Shown here: positions 25,364 through 34,589 of the stretch, one piece after another | How the letters are laid out: the number at the start of each line of letters is the position of its first letter | How positions within the stretch are numbered: position 1 is the stretch's first letter | Source: an uncultured Bacteroides sp. | GTDB lineage: Bacteria > Bacteroidota > Bacteroidia > Bacteroidales > Bacteroidaceae | Length of the DNA stretch: 40,189 nt | Assembly: GCA_902492205.1 (NCBI GenBank) | Contig: CABUKU010000029.1 | Location: 1-40,189 of the forward strand | Reading direction: 5' to 3' | Translations under genes and position numbers: made by a program | The notes under the pieces: generated by a model | Databases searched by the model: none | What the model was told of the DNA's origin: nothing | The model's input: the letters and a program-made list of their open reading frames with translations, nothing else

Positions 25364-26050
25364 ATGTATCAGATATTGGTGGTTGAAGATGAACAAAGGG
25401 TTGCCGAACTGCTGAAACGCGGACTTGAGGAGACGGGTTATCAGGTATCTGTTGCCTATGATGGAATAATGGGATTACGCCTGTTCAGGTCGGGAACTTA
25501 TCATTTGGTTCTGTCGGATGTGGTGCTTCCTAAAATGGATGGTTTTGAACTCTGCAAGGAGATACGGAAAATAAACCCTGCCGTTCCGATTTTGATGTTG
25601 ACTGCTTTGGGCACTACCGATGATAAGTTGGAAGGTTTTGATGCAGGGGCAGATGATTATTTGGTAAAGCCTTTCGACTTTCGTGAGCTTAATGCCCGTA
25701 TTCATGTGTTGCTGAAGCGTAAAGGTGAAGCAAACGCTTCTCAACCCGAAGAATTGGATTACGAGGATTTGCATGTTGATCTAAAAACAAAGACAGTATA
25801 TCGTGCAGGAAATGCCATAAAACTATCTCCGAAAGAATATAACTTACTTCTTTATATGATAGAGAATCCGGAACGTGTGCTTACACGTATGGAGATTGCC
25901 GATAGGGTGTGGAATACGCATTTCGATACGGGGACGAATTTCATTGATGTATATATCAATTATTTGCGGAAGAAGATTGACCGGGATTATGAGGTAAAAC
26001 TCATTCATACAAAACCGGGCATGGGATTCATCTTAACAAAAGAACAATGA
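25364..26050 (+). CDS. OmpR/PhoB-family response regulator
   Basis: A 228-residue regulator. The receiver domain has the acidic pair in VVEDEQR, the phosphorylated Asp52 in LVLSDVVLPKMDG, and Lys in DDYLVKPFDF. The DNA-binding winged helix covers about residues 130-225 (LSPKEYNLLLYMIENPERVL, then GTNFIDVYINYLRKKID and KPGMGFIL). Its last four bases overlap the start of the kinase gene, so the pair is translationally coupled. The Mg2+ ATPase downstream and the divergent betaine importer are possible targets, as inferred from position only. Confidence 0.95.
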   Translation: MYQILVVEDEQRVAELLKRGLEETGYQVSVAYDGIMGLRLFRSGTYHLVLSDVVLPKMDGFELCKEIRKINPAVPILMLTALGTTDDKLEGFDAGADDYLVKPFDFRELNARIHVLLKRKGEANASQPEELDYEDLHVDLKTKTVYRAGNAIKLSPKEYNLLLYMIENPERVLTRMEIADRVWNTHFDTGTNFIDVYINYLRKKIDRDYEVKLIHTKPGMGFILTKEQ

Positions 26051-27414
26051 AGATAAGAACAAAACTTGCCATTCGCTACACGGCGGCAACGGCGGCTGTT
26101 TTCCTTTTTCTGATACTTGCCATCTATCTTTTCAGCGAGCACAACAGAAGTGAAACATTCTTTCGTGATTTGAAAAAGGAAGCTATCACCAAAGCAAACT
26201 TGTTTCTTGATAATCGTGTGGATGCAGTTACGATGCAATCCATCTACATGAATAACCGTGAGTTTATCAATGAAGTGGAGGTTGCCATTTATGATACGGA
26301 TTTCAAACTGCTCTATCACGATGCCCGTGAGATAGATATAGTGAAAGAAACGCCGGAAATGATAAAGAAGATACTGGTAAAGAAGTCCATTGAATTTTAT
26401 CAGGATCACTATCAAGCCATAGGAATGGAGTATTCTTTTCATGGAAAGAATTATATACTTACGGCAGCTGCCTATGACGGTTATGGATATGAGAATCTGA
26501 AATCCCTGCAAACCGTTCTGATACTTTTATCTTTGTTGGGACTTATTATATTGGTAGGTGTGGGATATTTCCTTGCACGCAGTGCGCTTTCTCCTGTTAC
26601 TGCTATTGTAGACGAAGTGGAAACCATAACGGCACAGCATCTGAACAAGCGTTTGCCTGTTGTGAATGAAAAAGATGAATTGGGAGAATTGAGCAGCACT
26701 TTTAACCGGATGCTTGACAGATTGGAGAATGCTTTCCATTCTCAGAAAATGTTTGTGAGTAATGTTTCCCATGAATTGCGCACACCAATGGCTGCCCTGA
26801 TTACAGAACTGGAACTTGCCGTATTGAAAGAACGCCAACCTGAAGTATATAAAGAGGCTATCCGTAACGCTTTGCAGGATTCCCACAGGATAGTGAAGCT
26901 CATAGAGGGATTGCTTAATCTGGCAAAAGCAGATTATTTGCCCGAACAGATAAGAATGGAAGAAGTCCGGTTGGATGAATTGCTATTAGATGCTCGTGAA
27001 GTGGTGCTGAAAGCAAACTCCGGATATACCGTTGAGCTGGTTTTCGGACAGGAATCGGATGATGAAAATGCTATCACGGTAATGGGAAACGGTTATCTGC
27101 TGACTACTGCTTTTGTTAATCTTATTGAGAATAACTGTAAGTTCTCGGCAAACAAAACTTCATCGGTTCAGATTACTTTCTGGCAAGACAAATCCATTAT
27201 TCGTTTTTCTGATACTGGAACAGGAATGAGCACCGAGGATGTGGAAAACCTTTTTGTGCCGTTTTACCGGGGAGAAAACGGTCGGTCTACTCAGGGATAT
27301 GGCATAGGAATGGCTTTAACACAGAAAATTATTACTTTGCATAAAGGTTCTATTGAAGTAAATTCACAGGTAGGAGACGGTACGGTATTCACGGTGGAGC
27401 TTCCTCATATTTAA
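26047..27414 (+). CDS. Membrane sensor histidine kinase, partner of the OmpR-type regulator
   Basis: A 455-residue classical kinase. Two transmembrane helices (residues about 12-32 and 158-178) flank a periplasmic sensor of about 125 residues. Then come a HAMP domain (ITAQHLNKRLPVVNEKDELGELSSTFNRM), HisKA with the phosphorylated His in NVSHELRTPMAAL near 243, and HATPase_c with N box NLIENNCKFSANK, DTGTGMS and GYGIGMAL. The signal is unknown. The gene overlaps the regulator by four bases and is followed by a terminator hairpin. Confidence 0.94.
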   Translation: MKIRTKLAIRYTAATAAVFLFLILAIYLFSEHNRSETFFRDLKKEAITKANLFLDNRVDAVTMQSIYMNNREFINEVEVAIYDTDFKLLYHDAREIDIVKETPEMIKKILVKKSIEFYQDHYQAIGMEYSFHGKNYILTAAAYDGYGYENLKSLQTVLILLSLLGLIILVGVGYFLARSALSPVTAIVDEVETITAQHLNKRLPVVNEKDELGELSSTFNRMLDRLENAFHSQKMFVSNVSHELRTPMAALITELELAVLKERQPEVYKEAIRNALQDSHRIVKLIEGLLNLAKADYLPEQIRMEEVRLDELLLDAREVVLKANSGYTVELVFGQESDDENAITVMGNGYLLTTAFVNLIENNCKFSANKTSSVQITFWQDKSIIRFSDTGTGMSTEDVENLFVPFYRGENGRSTQGYGIGMALTQKIITLHKGSIEVNSQVGDGTVFTVELPHI

Positions 27415-27454
27415 AAACTCTAATGGTTTTCTAATACCACTTTAATACTTTTCT

Positions 27455-27480
27455 AACGGCTTCTTCGGGAAGCCGTTTTT
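27455..27480 (+). terminator. Rho-independent terminator of the two-component operon
   Basis: AACGGCTTC (27455-27463) pairs with GAAGCCGTT (27469-27477) around a 5-base loop, followed directly by a T-run. Confidence 0.85.
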
Positions 27481-27487
27481 ACTTTTG
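27480..27487 (+). promoter_or_regulatory. -7 promoter box (TACTTTTG) of the Mg2+ ATPase gene
   Basis: A full TAnnTTTG match that starts within the T-run of the preceding terminator and leaves a leader of about 38 bases before the ATG at 27532. It shows that mgtA is transcribed apart from the two-component operon. There is no room for a long Mg2+ leader RNA of the enteric type. Confidence 0.55.
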
Positions 27488-27531
27488 CAGCGTCAAATAA
27501 ATGGAGTATTAACCGCTAAAAGTAAAGAGTT

Positions 27532-30183
27532 ATGATGTGGAAAAAGAAAAAAACAAATCAAGCGGTACTGTTTAATACAGAAAAAGCGTTTATGGCGGCA
27601 GCCCAGCCTCTTAATGTGCTTTATCCCTACTTCCAAACAATTCCCTTGGGGCTGACAGATGAAGATGTAAGAGTCAGGCAAGAACTTTATGGTCGGAACG
27701 AGATAGTGCATGAGCAGAAGAAAAAAGCAATAATCAGATTTTGCGAAGCGTTCATCAATCCTTTTATCGGGGTACTCACTGCCTTGGCAATAGTTTCGCT
27801 TGTTATTGATGTATTAATGGCAGAGCCGGGTGAGCAGGAATGGACAAGTGTCATTGTCATCACAATAATGGTAGTGTTAAGTGGTATCCTTCGTTTCTGG
27901 CAGGAGAAGAAAGCCGGAGAGGCTTCGGATGCTTTGATGAAGATGGTAAAGAACAGTACATCGGTTAAAAGAAATGGTTTGCCCGAAACGGAAATAGATA
28001 TAAGGGAATTGGTTCCGGGAGATATTGTCTATCTGGCAGCAGGAGATATGATTCCTGCAGATGTACGTATCATTGAGTCAAAAGACTTGTTTGTGAGCCA
28101 GGCTTCATTTACAGGTGAATCCGACGGCGTGGAGAAGTTCCCTTTCACTAAAAAAGATAAATCCTGCGAAGGCAGCGTTGTAGAGTTGGATAACATCTGC
28201 TATCTGGGTTCAACCGTTATCAGTGGTTCGGCTAAAGCTATTGTGTTCCAAACCGGGAGCAATACCTATTTGGGTACTATTGCAAAGAGTATAACCGGCG
28301 TACGTGCGCAAACTGCTTTCGATAAAGGCATCAGCAAAGTGAGCTTGCTTCTTATCCGCTTTATGTTGGTGATGGTTCCGTTCGTATTTCTCATTAACGG
28401 GCTTACAAAAGGAGAATGGTTTGAAGCATTCCTTTTTGCTATTTCCATTGCTGTGGGGCTTACTCCTGAAATGTTGCCAATGATTGTAACCGCTAATCTG
28501 TCGAAAGGAGCGGTTGTTATGTCAAAGAAGAAAACAATAGTGAAGAACCTGAACGCAATTCAGAACTTTGGAGCGATGAATATTCTTTGTACTGATAAAA
28601 CTGGAACATTGACTTGCGATAAAATTATTCTTGAGAGGTATATCAATGCTGACGGGAGTGCTGATGGGGACAAACGGGTTTTGCGCCATGCTTACTTTAA
28701 CAGTTACTTTCAAACCGGATTAAAAAACCTCATGGATAAGGCAATCCTTTCTCATGTAAAAGAGTTACAATTGGAACATCTGAAAGATGATTATGAAAAA
28801 GTGGATGAAATCCCGTTCGATTTTACCCGCCGCCGCATGTCTGTTGTGGTAGAGGGCAAGCATGGCAAGCGTCAGATTATTACTAAAGGTGCAGTGGAGG
28901 AAATGTTGGCTATTTGTTCATATGCCGAGTTTGGCGGGGAAGTGCACCCTATGGAAGAAGGTTTGTGCAGTAAGGCATTAACTATTACCGAACAGATGAA
29001 CAGGGAAGGTATGCGGGTACTTGCCGTAGCTCAGAAAAGCTGGATTGAAAAAGAACATGATTTTGCCATAGAAGATGAAACCGACATGGTATTAATCGGG
29101 TTTCTTGCTTTTCTTGATCCACCGAAACCTTCTACAATGAATGCCATACGTCAACTCCACGAACATGGTGTGGAGGTAAAAGTGCTTTCGGGAGATAATG
29201 AAGCTATTGTGAAAACAATCTGCCGACAGGTAGGTATTGATACGGCTCATACATTGAATGGAAATGAGGTGGAGCAAATGACCGATGAAGAATTGAAGGA
29301 GAGAGTAGGAGAGATGACTTTGTTTGCCAAGCTTACCCCGATGCAGAAAACCCGTATCATTACTTTGTTGCAACAGAGCGGCAATACAGTGGGGTTCTTA
29401 GGTGACGGAATTAACGATGCAGCCGCTTTGCGTCAGTCTGATGTAGGTATCTCGGTCGATACGGCTGTGGATATAGCCAAAGAAGGTGCGGATATTATAC
29501 TTTTGGAAAAGGATTTAATGGTGTTGGAAGATGGAGTGCTCGAAGGACGTAAAACCTTTGGCAATATCAACAAGTATATTAAGATGACGGCAAGTTCCAA
29601 TTTTGGAAATATGTTCAGCGTGTTGGTAGCAAGTGCATTCCTCCCTTTTCTGCCGATGCTTCCCATTCATCTGCTGATACAGAACCTTTTGTATGATATT
29701 TCCCAAACTACGATACCTTTTGACCGTATGGATGCGGAATATCTGCGTAAACCCCGTAAATGGGATGCTTCCGATTTGAGCAGGTTTATGATTTATATCG
29801 GTCCGATAAGTTCTATATTCGATATTGTGACTTTCATGGTGATGTGGTATGTGTTCGGCTGCAATTCTTCGGCACATCAAACCTTGTTTCAATCCGGCTG
29901 GTTTGTCGAAGGGTTGCTTTCCCAAGTGCTGATTGTTCACATGATACGCACCCGGAAGATTCCTTTTGTACAAAGTACGGCTTCACTGCCTGTGTTGACA
30001 TTAACTATTCTGGTTATGGCAATAGGTATTATTATACCTTTTACGGATTTGGGTGCATCTATTGGTTTTGAACCGCTTCCTTGGAGTTATTTCCCTTGGC
30101 TGATAGGCATATTGTTATGTTATTGTGTATTGACACAAATGGTGAAACAGTGGTATTTAAGGAAGTTTACCCGCTGGCTGTAA
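27532..30183 (+). CDS. mgtA: Magnesium-transporting P-type ATPase (MgtA/MgtB type)
   Basis: An 883-residue P3-type ATPase, close to the 898-908 residues of enteric MgtA/MgtB. Visible motifs: actuator TGES (FTGESDGVEKF), the TPEMLP motif in transmembrane helix 4 that is typical of MgtA, the phosphorylated Asp355 in CTDKTGTLT, the nucleotide-binding region (ITKGAVEEML), and the hinge GDGINDAAALRQSDVGISVD. About ten transmembrane helices are present. It should import Mg2+ with ATP hydrolysis. It follows an OmpR-type two-component operon and precedes a perfect terminator. Confidence 0.93.
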   Translation: MMWKKKKTNQAVLFNTEKAFMAAAQPLNVLYPYFQTIPLGLTDEDVRVRQELYGRNEIVHEQKKKAIIRFCEAFINPFIGVLTALAIVSLVIDVLMAEPGEQEWTSVIVITIMVVLSGILRFWQEKKAGEASDALMKMVKNSTSVKRNGLPETEIDIRELVPGDIVYLAAGDMIPADVRIIESKDLFVSQASFTGESDGVEKFPFTKKDKSCEGSVVELDNICYLGSTVISGSAKAIVFQTGSNTYLGTIAKSITGVRAQTAFDKGISKVSLLLIRFMLVMVPFVFLINGLTKGEWFEAFLFAISIAVGLTPEMLPMIVTANLSKGAVVMSKKKTIVKNLNAIQNFGAMNILCTDKTGTLTCDKIILERYINADGSADGDKRVLRHAYFNSYFQTGLKNLMDKAILSHVKELQLEHLKDDYEKVDEIPFDFTRRRMSVVVEGKHGKRQIITKGAVEEMLAICSYAEFGGEVHPMEEGLCSKALTITEQMNREGMRVLAVAQKSWIEKEHDFAIEDETDMVLIGFLAFLDPPKPSTMNAIRQLHEHGVEVKVLSGDNEAIVKTICRQVGIDTAHTLNGNEVEQMTDEELKERVGEMTLFAKLTPMQKTRIITLLQQSGNTVGFLGDGINDAAALRQSDVGISVDTAVDIAKEGADIILLEKDLMVLEDGVLEGRKTFGNINKYIKMTASSNFGNMFSVLVASAFLPFLPMLPIHLLIQNLLYDISQTTIPFDRMDAEYLRKPRKWDASDLSRFMIYIGPISSIFDIVTFMVMWYVFGCNSSAHQTLFQSGWFVEGLLSQVLIVHMIRTRKIPFVQSTASLPVLTLTILVMAIGIIIPFTDLGASIGFEPLPWSYFPWLIGILLCYCVLTQMVKQWYLRKFTRWL

Positions 30184-30189
30184 AAGAAA

Positions 30190-30223
30190 AAAGGAGTTGG
30201 AAAATAGTTTTTCCAACTCCTTT
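30190..30223. terminator. 15-bp hairpin terminator after mgtA
   Basis: AAAGGAGTTGGAAAA (30190-30204) pairs perfectly with 30209-30223 around a 4-base loop. It lies between convergent mgtA and the K+/H+ antiporter and can serve both. Confidence 0.85.
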
Positions 30224-30237
30224 GCTGTTTCCGGAAT

Positions 30238-31686
30238 TTATTTCTTTTCGTTCTCTGAAATCAATAACAGTTTATCTCCTTCTTTCAAATGAACAGTTCC
30301 ATTGGGGATGATAAATTCATCATTGCGTTTTACCAACATCACCAAAGTTCCTTTAGGGATATTCATATCGGCTAATGTATTTCCTTTTACGAGCATTTCT
30401 TCCGTTAGCACTATGTCACGCAAGTTGGTATCGAGTTCTTCGGGTAATTCCACACCGAAATCATTTCCTGTCTTTTCAAACGGAGTGTCGAGGTGAAGCA
30501 GTTTGGCAAAGAAAGAGATCGTTGAGCCTTGTATGACTAATGAAAGAATTGTGATGAAGAACACGATGTTGAATATCTGATTGGAACCTTCTACATTGGC
30601 AACTACCGGATAGGTGGCAAAGATGATGGGCACAGCACCACGTAGTCCCACCCATGAAACAAATATCTTGGAGTTGAAACTCATTTTCGGGAAAGGCAGC
30701 AAACACAGGAGTACACTCAACGGTCGTGCCACGATAATCATAAATACTCCGATAAGCATTGCTACAAGAGCCACGCTTAGCATTTCATGAGGATTGACAA
30801 GTAAGCCCAGTGTGAGGAACATGATAATCTGGAACAACCAAGTCATACCGTCCATAAAGGTTGAAATCTCTTTTCGGTTTGTGATTCTTGTGTTACCTAC
30901 CATAATTCCGGCAATATACACGGCAAGATAGCCGTTCCCTTTTACAAAGTCGGTAATGGTGAAAGTAAAGAATATGAATGCCAACAGCAAGATAGGATAG
31001 AGGGATTGATTTGGCAGATTGATTTTGTTGATTATAATGATTGCCAGCTTACCGAGTAAATAACCGGCTCCTGCACCTACAATGAACTGTATGGCAAATG
31101 ATCCCAGTATTTGTCCTACTCCCATGCCGGTAGACTGAATGAATTGTATGAGTACGATGGTAAGCATATATGCCATAGGATCGTTACTTCCGCTTTCCAA
31201 TTCGAGCATGGGGCGGAGGTTGTGTTTCAGGTTCATCTTCTGTGAGCGCAGGATGTTGAATACGGATGCCGAGTCTGTTGACGACATGGTGGCAGCCAAC
31301 AGCAAGGAAGTGGTGAGCGGTAAATAAATATTAGTACTATCCATTCCCGAAATCCAATAAATAAAGAAACCGGTAAATAGCGTGGTAAGCAAAACTCCGA
31401 AAGTGGAAAGTAAAATACCTCGGCTCAAAACCGGTTTAATTTCTGCGAACTTCGTATCCATTCCGCCCGAGAAAAGAATGATACTCAGGGCTACCATACC
31501 AATAAACTGCGCTTCGTTGGCATTGTGGAACTGTACCCCCAGACCGTCACTACCAAATAACATTCCTACAAAGAGGAATACCAAAAGGGTGGGAATACCA
31601 AACCTGTAACCGGTTTTACTGAGTACGATACTGACAAATAATAAGATAGAACCAATTAATAAGATGTTTTCTGCACTGAATAACAT
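30238..31686 (-). CDS. CPA1-type potassium/proton antiporter (NhaP2/CvrA-like) with C-terminal RCK_C domain
   Basis: A 482-residue protein. About 12 transmembrane helices fill residues 5-395, with the ion-binding motifs of this family visible in STDSASVFNILRS, ELESGSNDPMAYML and WVGLRGAVPIIFA. Residues about 405-480 form a cytoplasmic TrkA_C/RCK_C-like domain (MLVKGNTLADMNIPKGTLVM, KEGDKLLLIS), a regulatory site that binds nucleotides or small effectors. It probably exports K+ (or Na+) in exchange for protons. It is encoded 111 bases downstream of an NtrB-like kinase gene on the same strand, so read-through or joint control is likely. Confidence 0.88.
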   Translation of the reverse strand: MLFSAENILLIGSILLFVSIVLSKTGYRFGIPTLLVFLFVGMLFGSDGLGVQFHNANEAQFIGMVALSIILFSGGMDTKFAEIKPVLSRGILLSTFGVLLTTLFTGFFIYWISGMDSTNIYLPLTTSLLLAATMSSTDSASVFNILRSQKMNLKHNLRPMLELESGSNDPMAYMLTIVLIQFIQSTGMGVGQILGSFAIQFIVGAGAGYLLGKLAIIIINKINLPNQSLYPILLLAFIFFTFTITDFVKGNGYLAVYIAGIMVGNTRITNRKEISTFMDGMTWLFQIIMFLTLGLLVNPHEMLSVALVAMLIGVFMIIVARPLSVLLCLLPFPKMSFNSKIFVSWVGLRGAVPIIFATYPVVANVEGSNQIFNIVFFITILSLVIQGSTISFFAKLLHLDTPFEKTGNDFGVELPEELDTNLRDIVLTEEMLVKGNTLADMNIPKGTLVMLVKRNDEFIIPNGTVHLKEGDKLLLISENEKK

Positions 31687-31797
31687 GTTTTTTCTTTTTT
31701 ATTGTTACGTTTTCGGGTATAAATATAACAATAAAAATAAAATCTTTGTTTATGGGAAATGTAAATTCTTTCAGTAAATTGGTCTGTCGAAGCAATA

Positions 31798-33117
31798 TCA
31801 AGAGAATATCAATACGAATGTTGTTCCTTCTTCTCTGGAAGAATGTTTAAGTGTAAGGCTTCCTCCGGACATTCGCATAATTTGTCGTGAAATGCTTAAT
31901 CCTATGCCGCTTCCTTCTTCTTTGGTAGTAAAAAAAGGAATAAAAATATGTTCGGTTACTTCCGGAGGGATGGCAGGTCCGTTATTATGAATTTCTATAA
32001 CTACTTCATCCGCAGCATTGCTTTTAGCGGTTATGATGATGATTCCGTTCGGCTTGTTGCCTATGGCTTGAACCGCATTCTTTAATAAGTTGGTTACTAC
32101 TTGCGCTATCAGGTTTTCATCGGCATATACAAGCAGATCTGCCGGCATTACGGTAGTTTCAATCTTAATGTTGGGATGAGGCTTTTGGTGTCGTGCCAGT
32201 TCTACCATGCGCCCGATGAAATCTGTTACATAGAACAGGCTTGGCGATGGTTGGGGAATATGTGTGAACTTGCGGTATGATTCAATGAATGAAATCAATC
32301 CCTTTCCCGTGGTGCTGATAACTTTCAACCCGTTCTTCATTTCTTCGTTGGTTTCGGGCAAAGTCAGCAGTGTGTCACTCAGTGAAGTGATAGGAGTAAC
32401 GGAATTCATAATTTCGTGGGTAAGTACCCGTGTCAGCTTTATCCATGAATCTATTTCCTTTTCTTCCAATTCGTTCTTGATGTCGTTCATGGCAAGGATA
32501 CGCAGATGTTCGTTGCGGATTACTATATCCGATACCTTTACAGATAGGTTTACTGTTCCTTGCTCATTGGCGAATGAAATCTGTTCTTTTGTTCCCGAAA
32601 CAAAGTCCGAGAAACGTTCGGGTAGGGTAGGATCTATCTGTGCCAACTGTTTAATGTGCGTCAAAACATGAAGTCCCAGCAGTCTCATAGCTTCGTTGTT
32701 GCTTTGATGGATACTGCCGTTATCGTTCAACACAAGAATACCTGTATTTACTGTGTTCAGAATCAGTTCATAATATTTTTCTTTCTGTACTGTCTCAATC
32801 TTTGCATTATAGAGTATTTGTGTCACTCTGTTGAGCGACTCGTTTATTTGTTTGTTCTTTCCTGTCAGGTTTCTGTTACTGAATTTGAATGAATTGTCGC
32901 TATTTTCAATAGCATCAAGCATAAAAAGTATTTTTTTTGTGTTTTCCTGAGATTGCAGCCGGATATAAACAAACAGTAAGATAATTATTATTCCGAAGAT
33001 AATCCCCCATAACAGATTGTTGTTAAGGAAACAAATAGTTGCTCCAACGGTAAGACTTGTCAAGAAGGCAAGTTGCACAATCAGCGAACGAATAATCCGA
33101 TGGATTAAATTACTCAT
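31798..33117 (-). CDS. NtrB-like sensor histidine kinase with PAS domain
   Basis: A 439-residue kinase. Two N-terminal transmembrane helices (residues about 12-52) leave almost no periplasmic loop, so the signal is probably read in the membrane or cytoplasm. A PAS domain follows (ILNTVNTGILVLNDNGSIHQSN near 105-130). The phospho-acceptor His is in VLTHEIMNSVTPITSL. HATPase_c carries NLLKNAVQAIGNKPNG and GSGIGLSISRQIM. The gene begins inside the stop region of the response-regulator gene (4-base overlap), so the two are one system. The antiporter gene follows on the same strand. Confidence 0.93.
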   Translation of the reverse strand: MSNLIHRIIRSLIVQLAFLTSLTVGATICFLNNNLLWGIIFGIIIILLFVYIRLQSQENTKKILFMLDAIENSDNSFKFSNRNLTGKNKQINESLNRVTQILYNAKIETVQKEKYYELILNTVNTGILVLNDNGSIHQSNNEAMRLLGLHVLTHIKQLAQIDPTLPERFSDFVSGTKEQISFANEQGTVNLSVKVSDIVIRNEHLRILAMNDIKNELEEKEIDSWIKLTRVLTHEIMNSVTPITSLSDTLLTLPETNEEMKNGLKVISTTGKGLISFIESYRKFTHIPQPSPSLFYVTDFIGRMVELARHQKPHPNIKIETTVMPADLLVYADENLIAQVVTNLLKNAVQAIGNKPNGIIIITAKSNAADEVVIEIHNNGPAIPPEVTEHIFIPFFTTKEEGSGIGLSISRQIMRMSGGSLTLKHSSREEGTTFVLIFS

Positions 33118-34445
33118 AAGTTAAACTTTTTCATTTTGTTGTATAACGTTTGACGAGTAATGCCAAGCTGTGAAGCAACGGCAGAAAGATTACCTTTACA
33201 CTTCTCAATAGCTTTCTGTATCATCTTCAATTCCATTTCTTCAAGAGTAGAAACAGCCGAGTCCGGCATTTCCTTTTTCTGTGGTAATTGAAAAGAATTT
33301 CCCGAAAGAATTGCACCATCACTGATAATGACCGCTTTCTCCAAAGCATGCTCTAATTCGCGAATATTGCCATACCAGGGATGTGAAATCAGCTTTTCTT
33401 TTGCTTCATTACTCAGTTTCATGGGCTGTTTGTCATATTGTTGGCAAAAGCGTGCTAGAAATATCTCTGACAAGGGTATAATGTCCTCTTTACGTTCGCG
33501 AAGAGAAGGTATCTCTATGTGTATGGTGTTGATTCGATACAATAAGTCCTCTCTGAATTCTTCCTTGTTCACCATTTCCTGTAAGTTGCGGTTAGTGGCA
33601 CATACCAACCGTATATTTACGGGAATGGGAGCATTGCTTCCCACTCTTATAACACTTCTTCTTTGCAGCACTGTGAGTAGTTTTGCTTGCAGGTGATAAG
33701 GTAAGTTTCCTATTTCATCGAGGAAAAGCGTACCATTGTCGGCAGTCTCGAATTTTCCGGCACGGTCGGCATAAGCATCAGTGAAAGATCCTTTTATGTG
33801 TCCGAATAATTCACTTTCAAATAATGTTTCCGTGATGGCTCCCATGTCTACTACTATCATAGGTTGCTGCTTTCTTAATGACAAAGAATGTATTTCACGG
33901 GCAAGCACTTCTTTACCTGTTCCGTTTTCTCCTGTAATCAGAATGTTTGCATCTGTGGCAGCTACTTTCTCTACCAGTGTGCGCAGTTGTTTCATTACAG
34001 GGCTTTCTCCCCAATACATGCCGGGAGTGCTTGTTTTTATTTTCTCTTTGGAGTTTTTTTTCTTTTTGTTGCAGGCGGCAAGCAATGTTTCCACCATCTT
34101 ATTGTTATCCCACGGTTTCACAACAAAGTCCGTTGCTCCTTCCTTTATTCCTTTCACGGCAAGGTCTATGTCGGCATAGGCTGTGAAAAGCACAACGGGG
34201 ATGTGCGGATTTACTTTTTTTATTTCATGCAACCAAAACAAACCTTCGTTCCCGCTGTTTATTCCGGCGGTAAAGTTCATGTCGAGTAAAACTATCTCTG
34301 CCGGTTCATTGCGTAGGGCAGGTAGCAGATTATTAGGAGAGGACAAGGTGATTACTTCATTGAAATATTTTTTTAGCAGCAGTTGCAAAGCCGTCAATAC
34401 ACCCTTGTTGTCATCCACTACTATTATCTTTCCTTGTTTAGCCAT
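33114..34445 (-). CDS. NtrC-family sigma-54-dependent response regulator
   Basis: A 443-residue protein with receiver, AAA+ and Fis-type HTH domains. The receiver phospho-site is Asp55 (IVLLDMNFTA). The AAA+ Walker A is GENGTGKEVLA, and Walker B is GTLFLDEIGNLP. The sigma-54 contact loop reads GSFTDA where the classical sequence is GAFTGA; the essential Thr is kept. The C-terminal HTH is NLSAVASQLGITRQTLYNKM. It activates sigma-54 promoters. No clear sigma-54 (-24/-12) promoter was found in the window, so its targets may lie elsewhere. Its own promoter is of the housekeeping type (TATCTTTG at 34471-34478, complement), and a 17-bp palindrome lies upstream. Confidence 0.94.
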   Translation of the reverse strand: MAKQGKIIVVDDNKGVLTALQLLLKKYFNEVITLSSPNNLLPALRNEPAEIVLLDMNFTAGINSGNEGLFWLHEIKKVNPHIPVVLFTAYADIDLAVKGIKEGATDFVVKPWDNNKMVETLLAACNKKKKNSKEKIKTSTPGMYWGESPVMKQLRTLVEKVAATDANILITGENGTGKEVLAREIHSLSLRKQQPMIVVDMGAITETLFESELFGHIKGSFTDAYADRAGKFETADNGTLFLDEIGNLPYHLQAKLLTVLQRRSVIRVGSNAPIPVNIRLVCATNRNLQEMVNKEEFREDLLYRINTIHIEIPSLRERKEDIIPLSEIFLARFCQQYDKQPMKLSNEAKEKLISHPWYGNIRELEHALEKAVIISDGAILSGNSFQLPQKKEMPDSAVSTLEEMELKMIQKAIEKCKGNLSAVASQLGITRQTLYNKMKKFNL

Positions 34446-34470
34446 ATTCTTTTTTCCCTTATTTTAATGC

Positions 34471-34478
34471 CAAAGATA
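34471..34478 (-). promoter_or_regulatory. -7 promoter box (TATCTTTG) of the NtrC/NtrB operon
   Basis: A full consensus match on the minus strand, 26-33 bases before the ATG at 34445. Confidence 0.6.
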
Positions 34479-34506
34479 TGCATTCCGGTGTAGGTTCCCT
34501 AATGTG

Positions 34507-34523
34507 TGTCTAATAATTAGACA
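34507..34523. promoter_or_regulatory. 17-bp palindrome TGTCTAAT-A-ATTAGACA
   Basis: Perfect 8-bp arms around one base. It lies about 30-50 bases upstream of the NtrC-family -7 box and just beyond the thioredoxin-gene terminator. Position and symmetry fit a dimer-binding operator, perhaps autoregulatory. Confidence 0.45.
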
Positions 34524-34524
34524 T

Positions 34525-34556
34525 AAAAAATCGCTGTTCTGTGAAAGAACAGCGAT
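34525..34556 (-). terminator. Rho-independent terminator of the TlpA-like gene
   Basis: An 11-bp perfect stem (34530-34540 with 34546-34556), 5-base loop, followed on the minus strand by a run of T. It lies 34 bases beyond the stop codon. Confidence 0.88.
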
Positions 34557-34589
34557 CCTATGTTAAAACAGACATTAATCTGTTATTTC

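Noticed and set aside
27455..27531. Mg2+-sensing riboswitch in front of mgtA
   Set aside because: The only hairpin is a terminator located before the likely promoter, and the leader is about 38 bases, too short for a known Mg2+ riboswitch.
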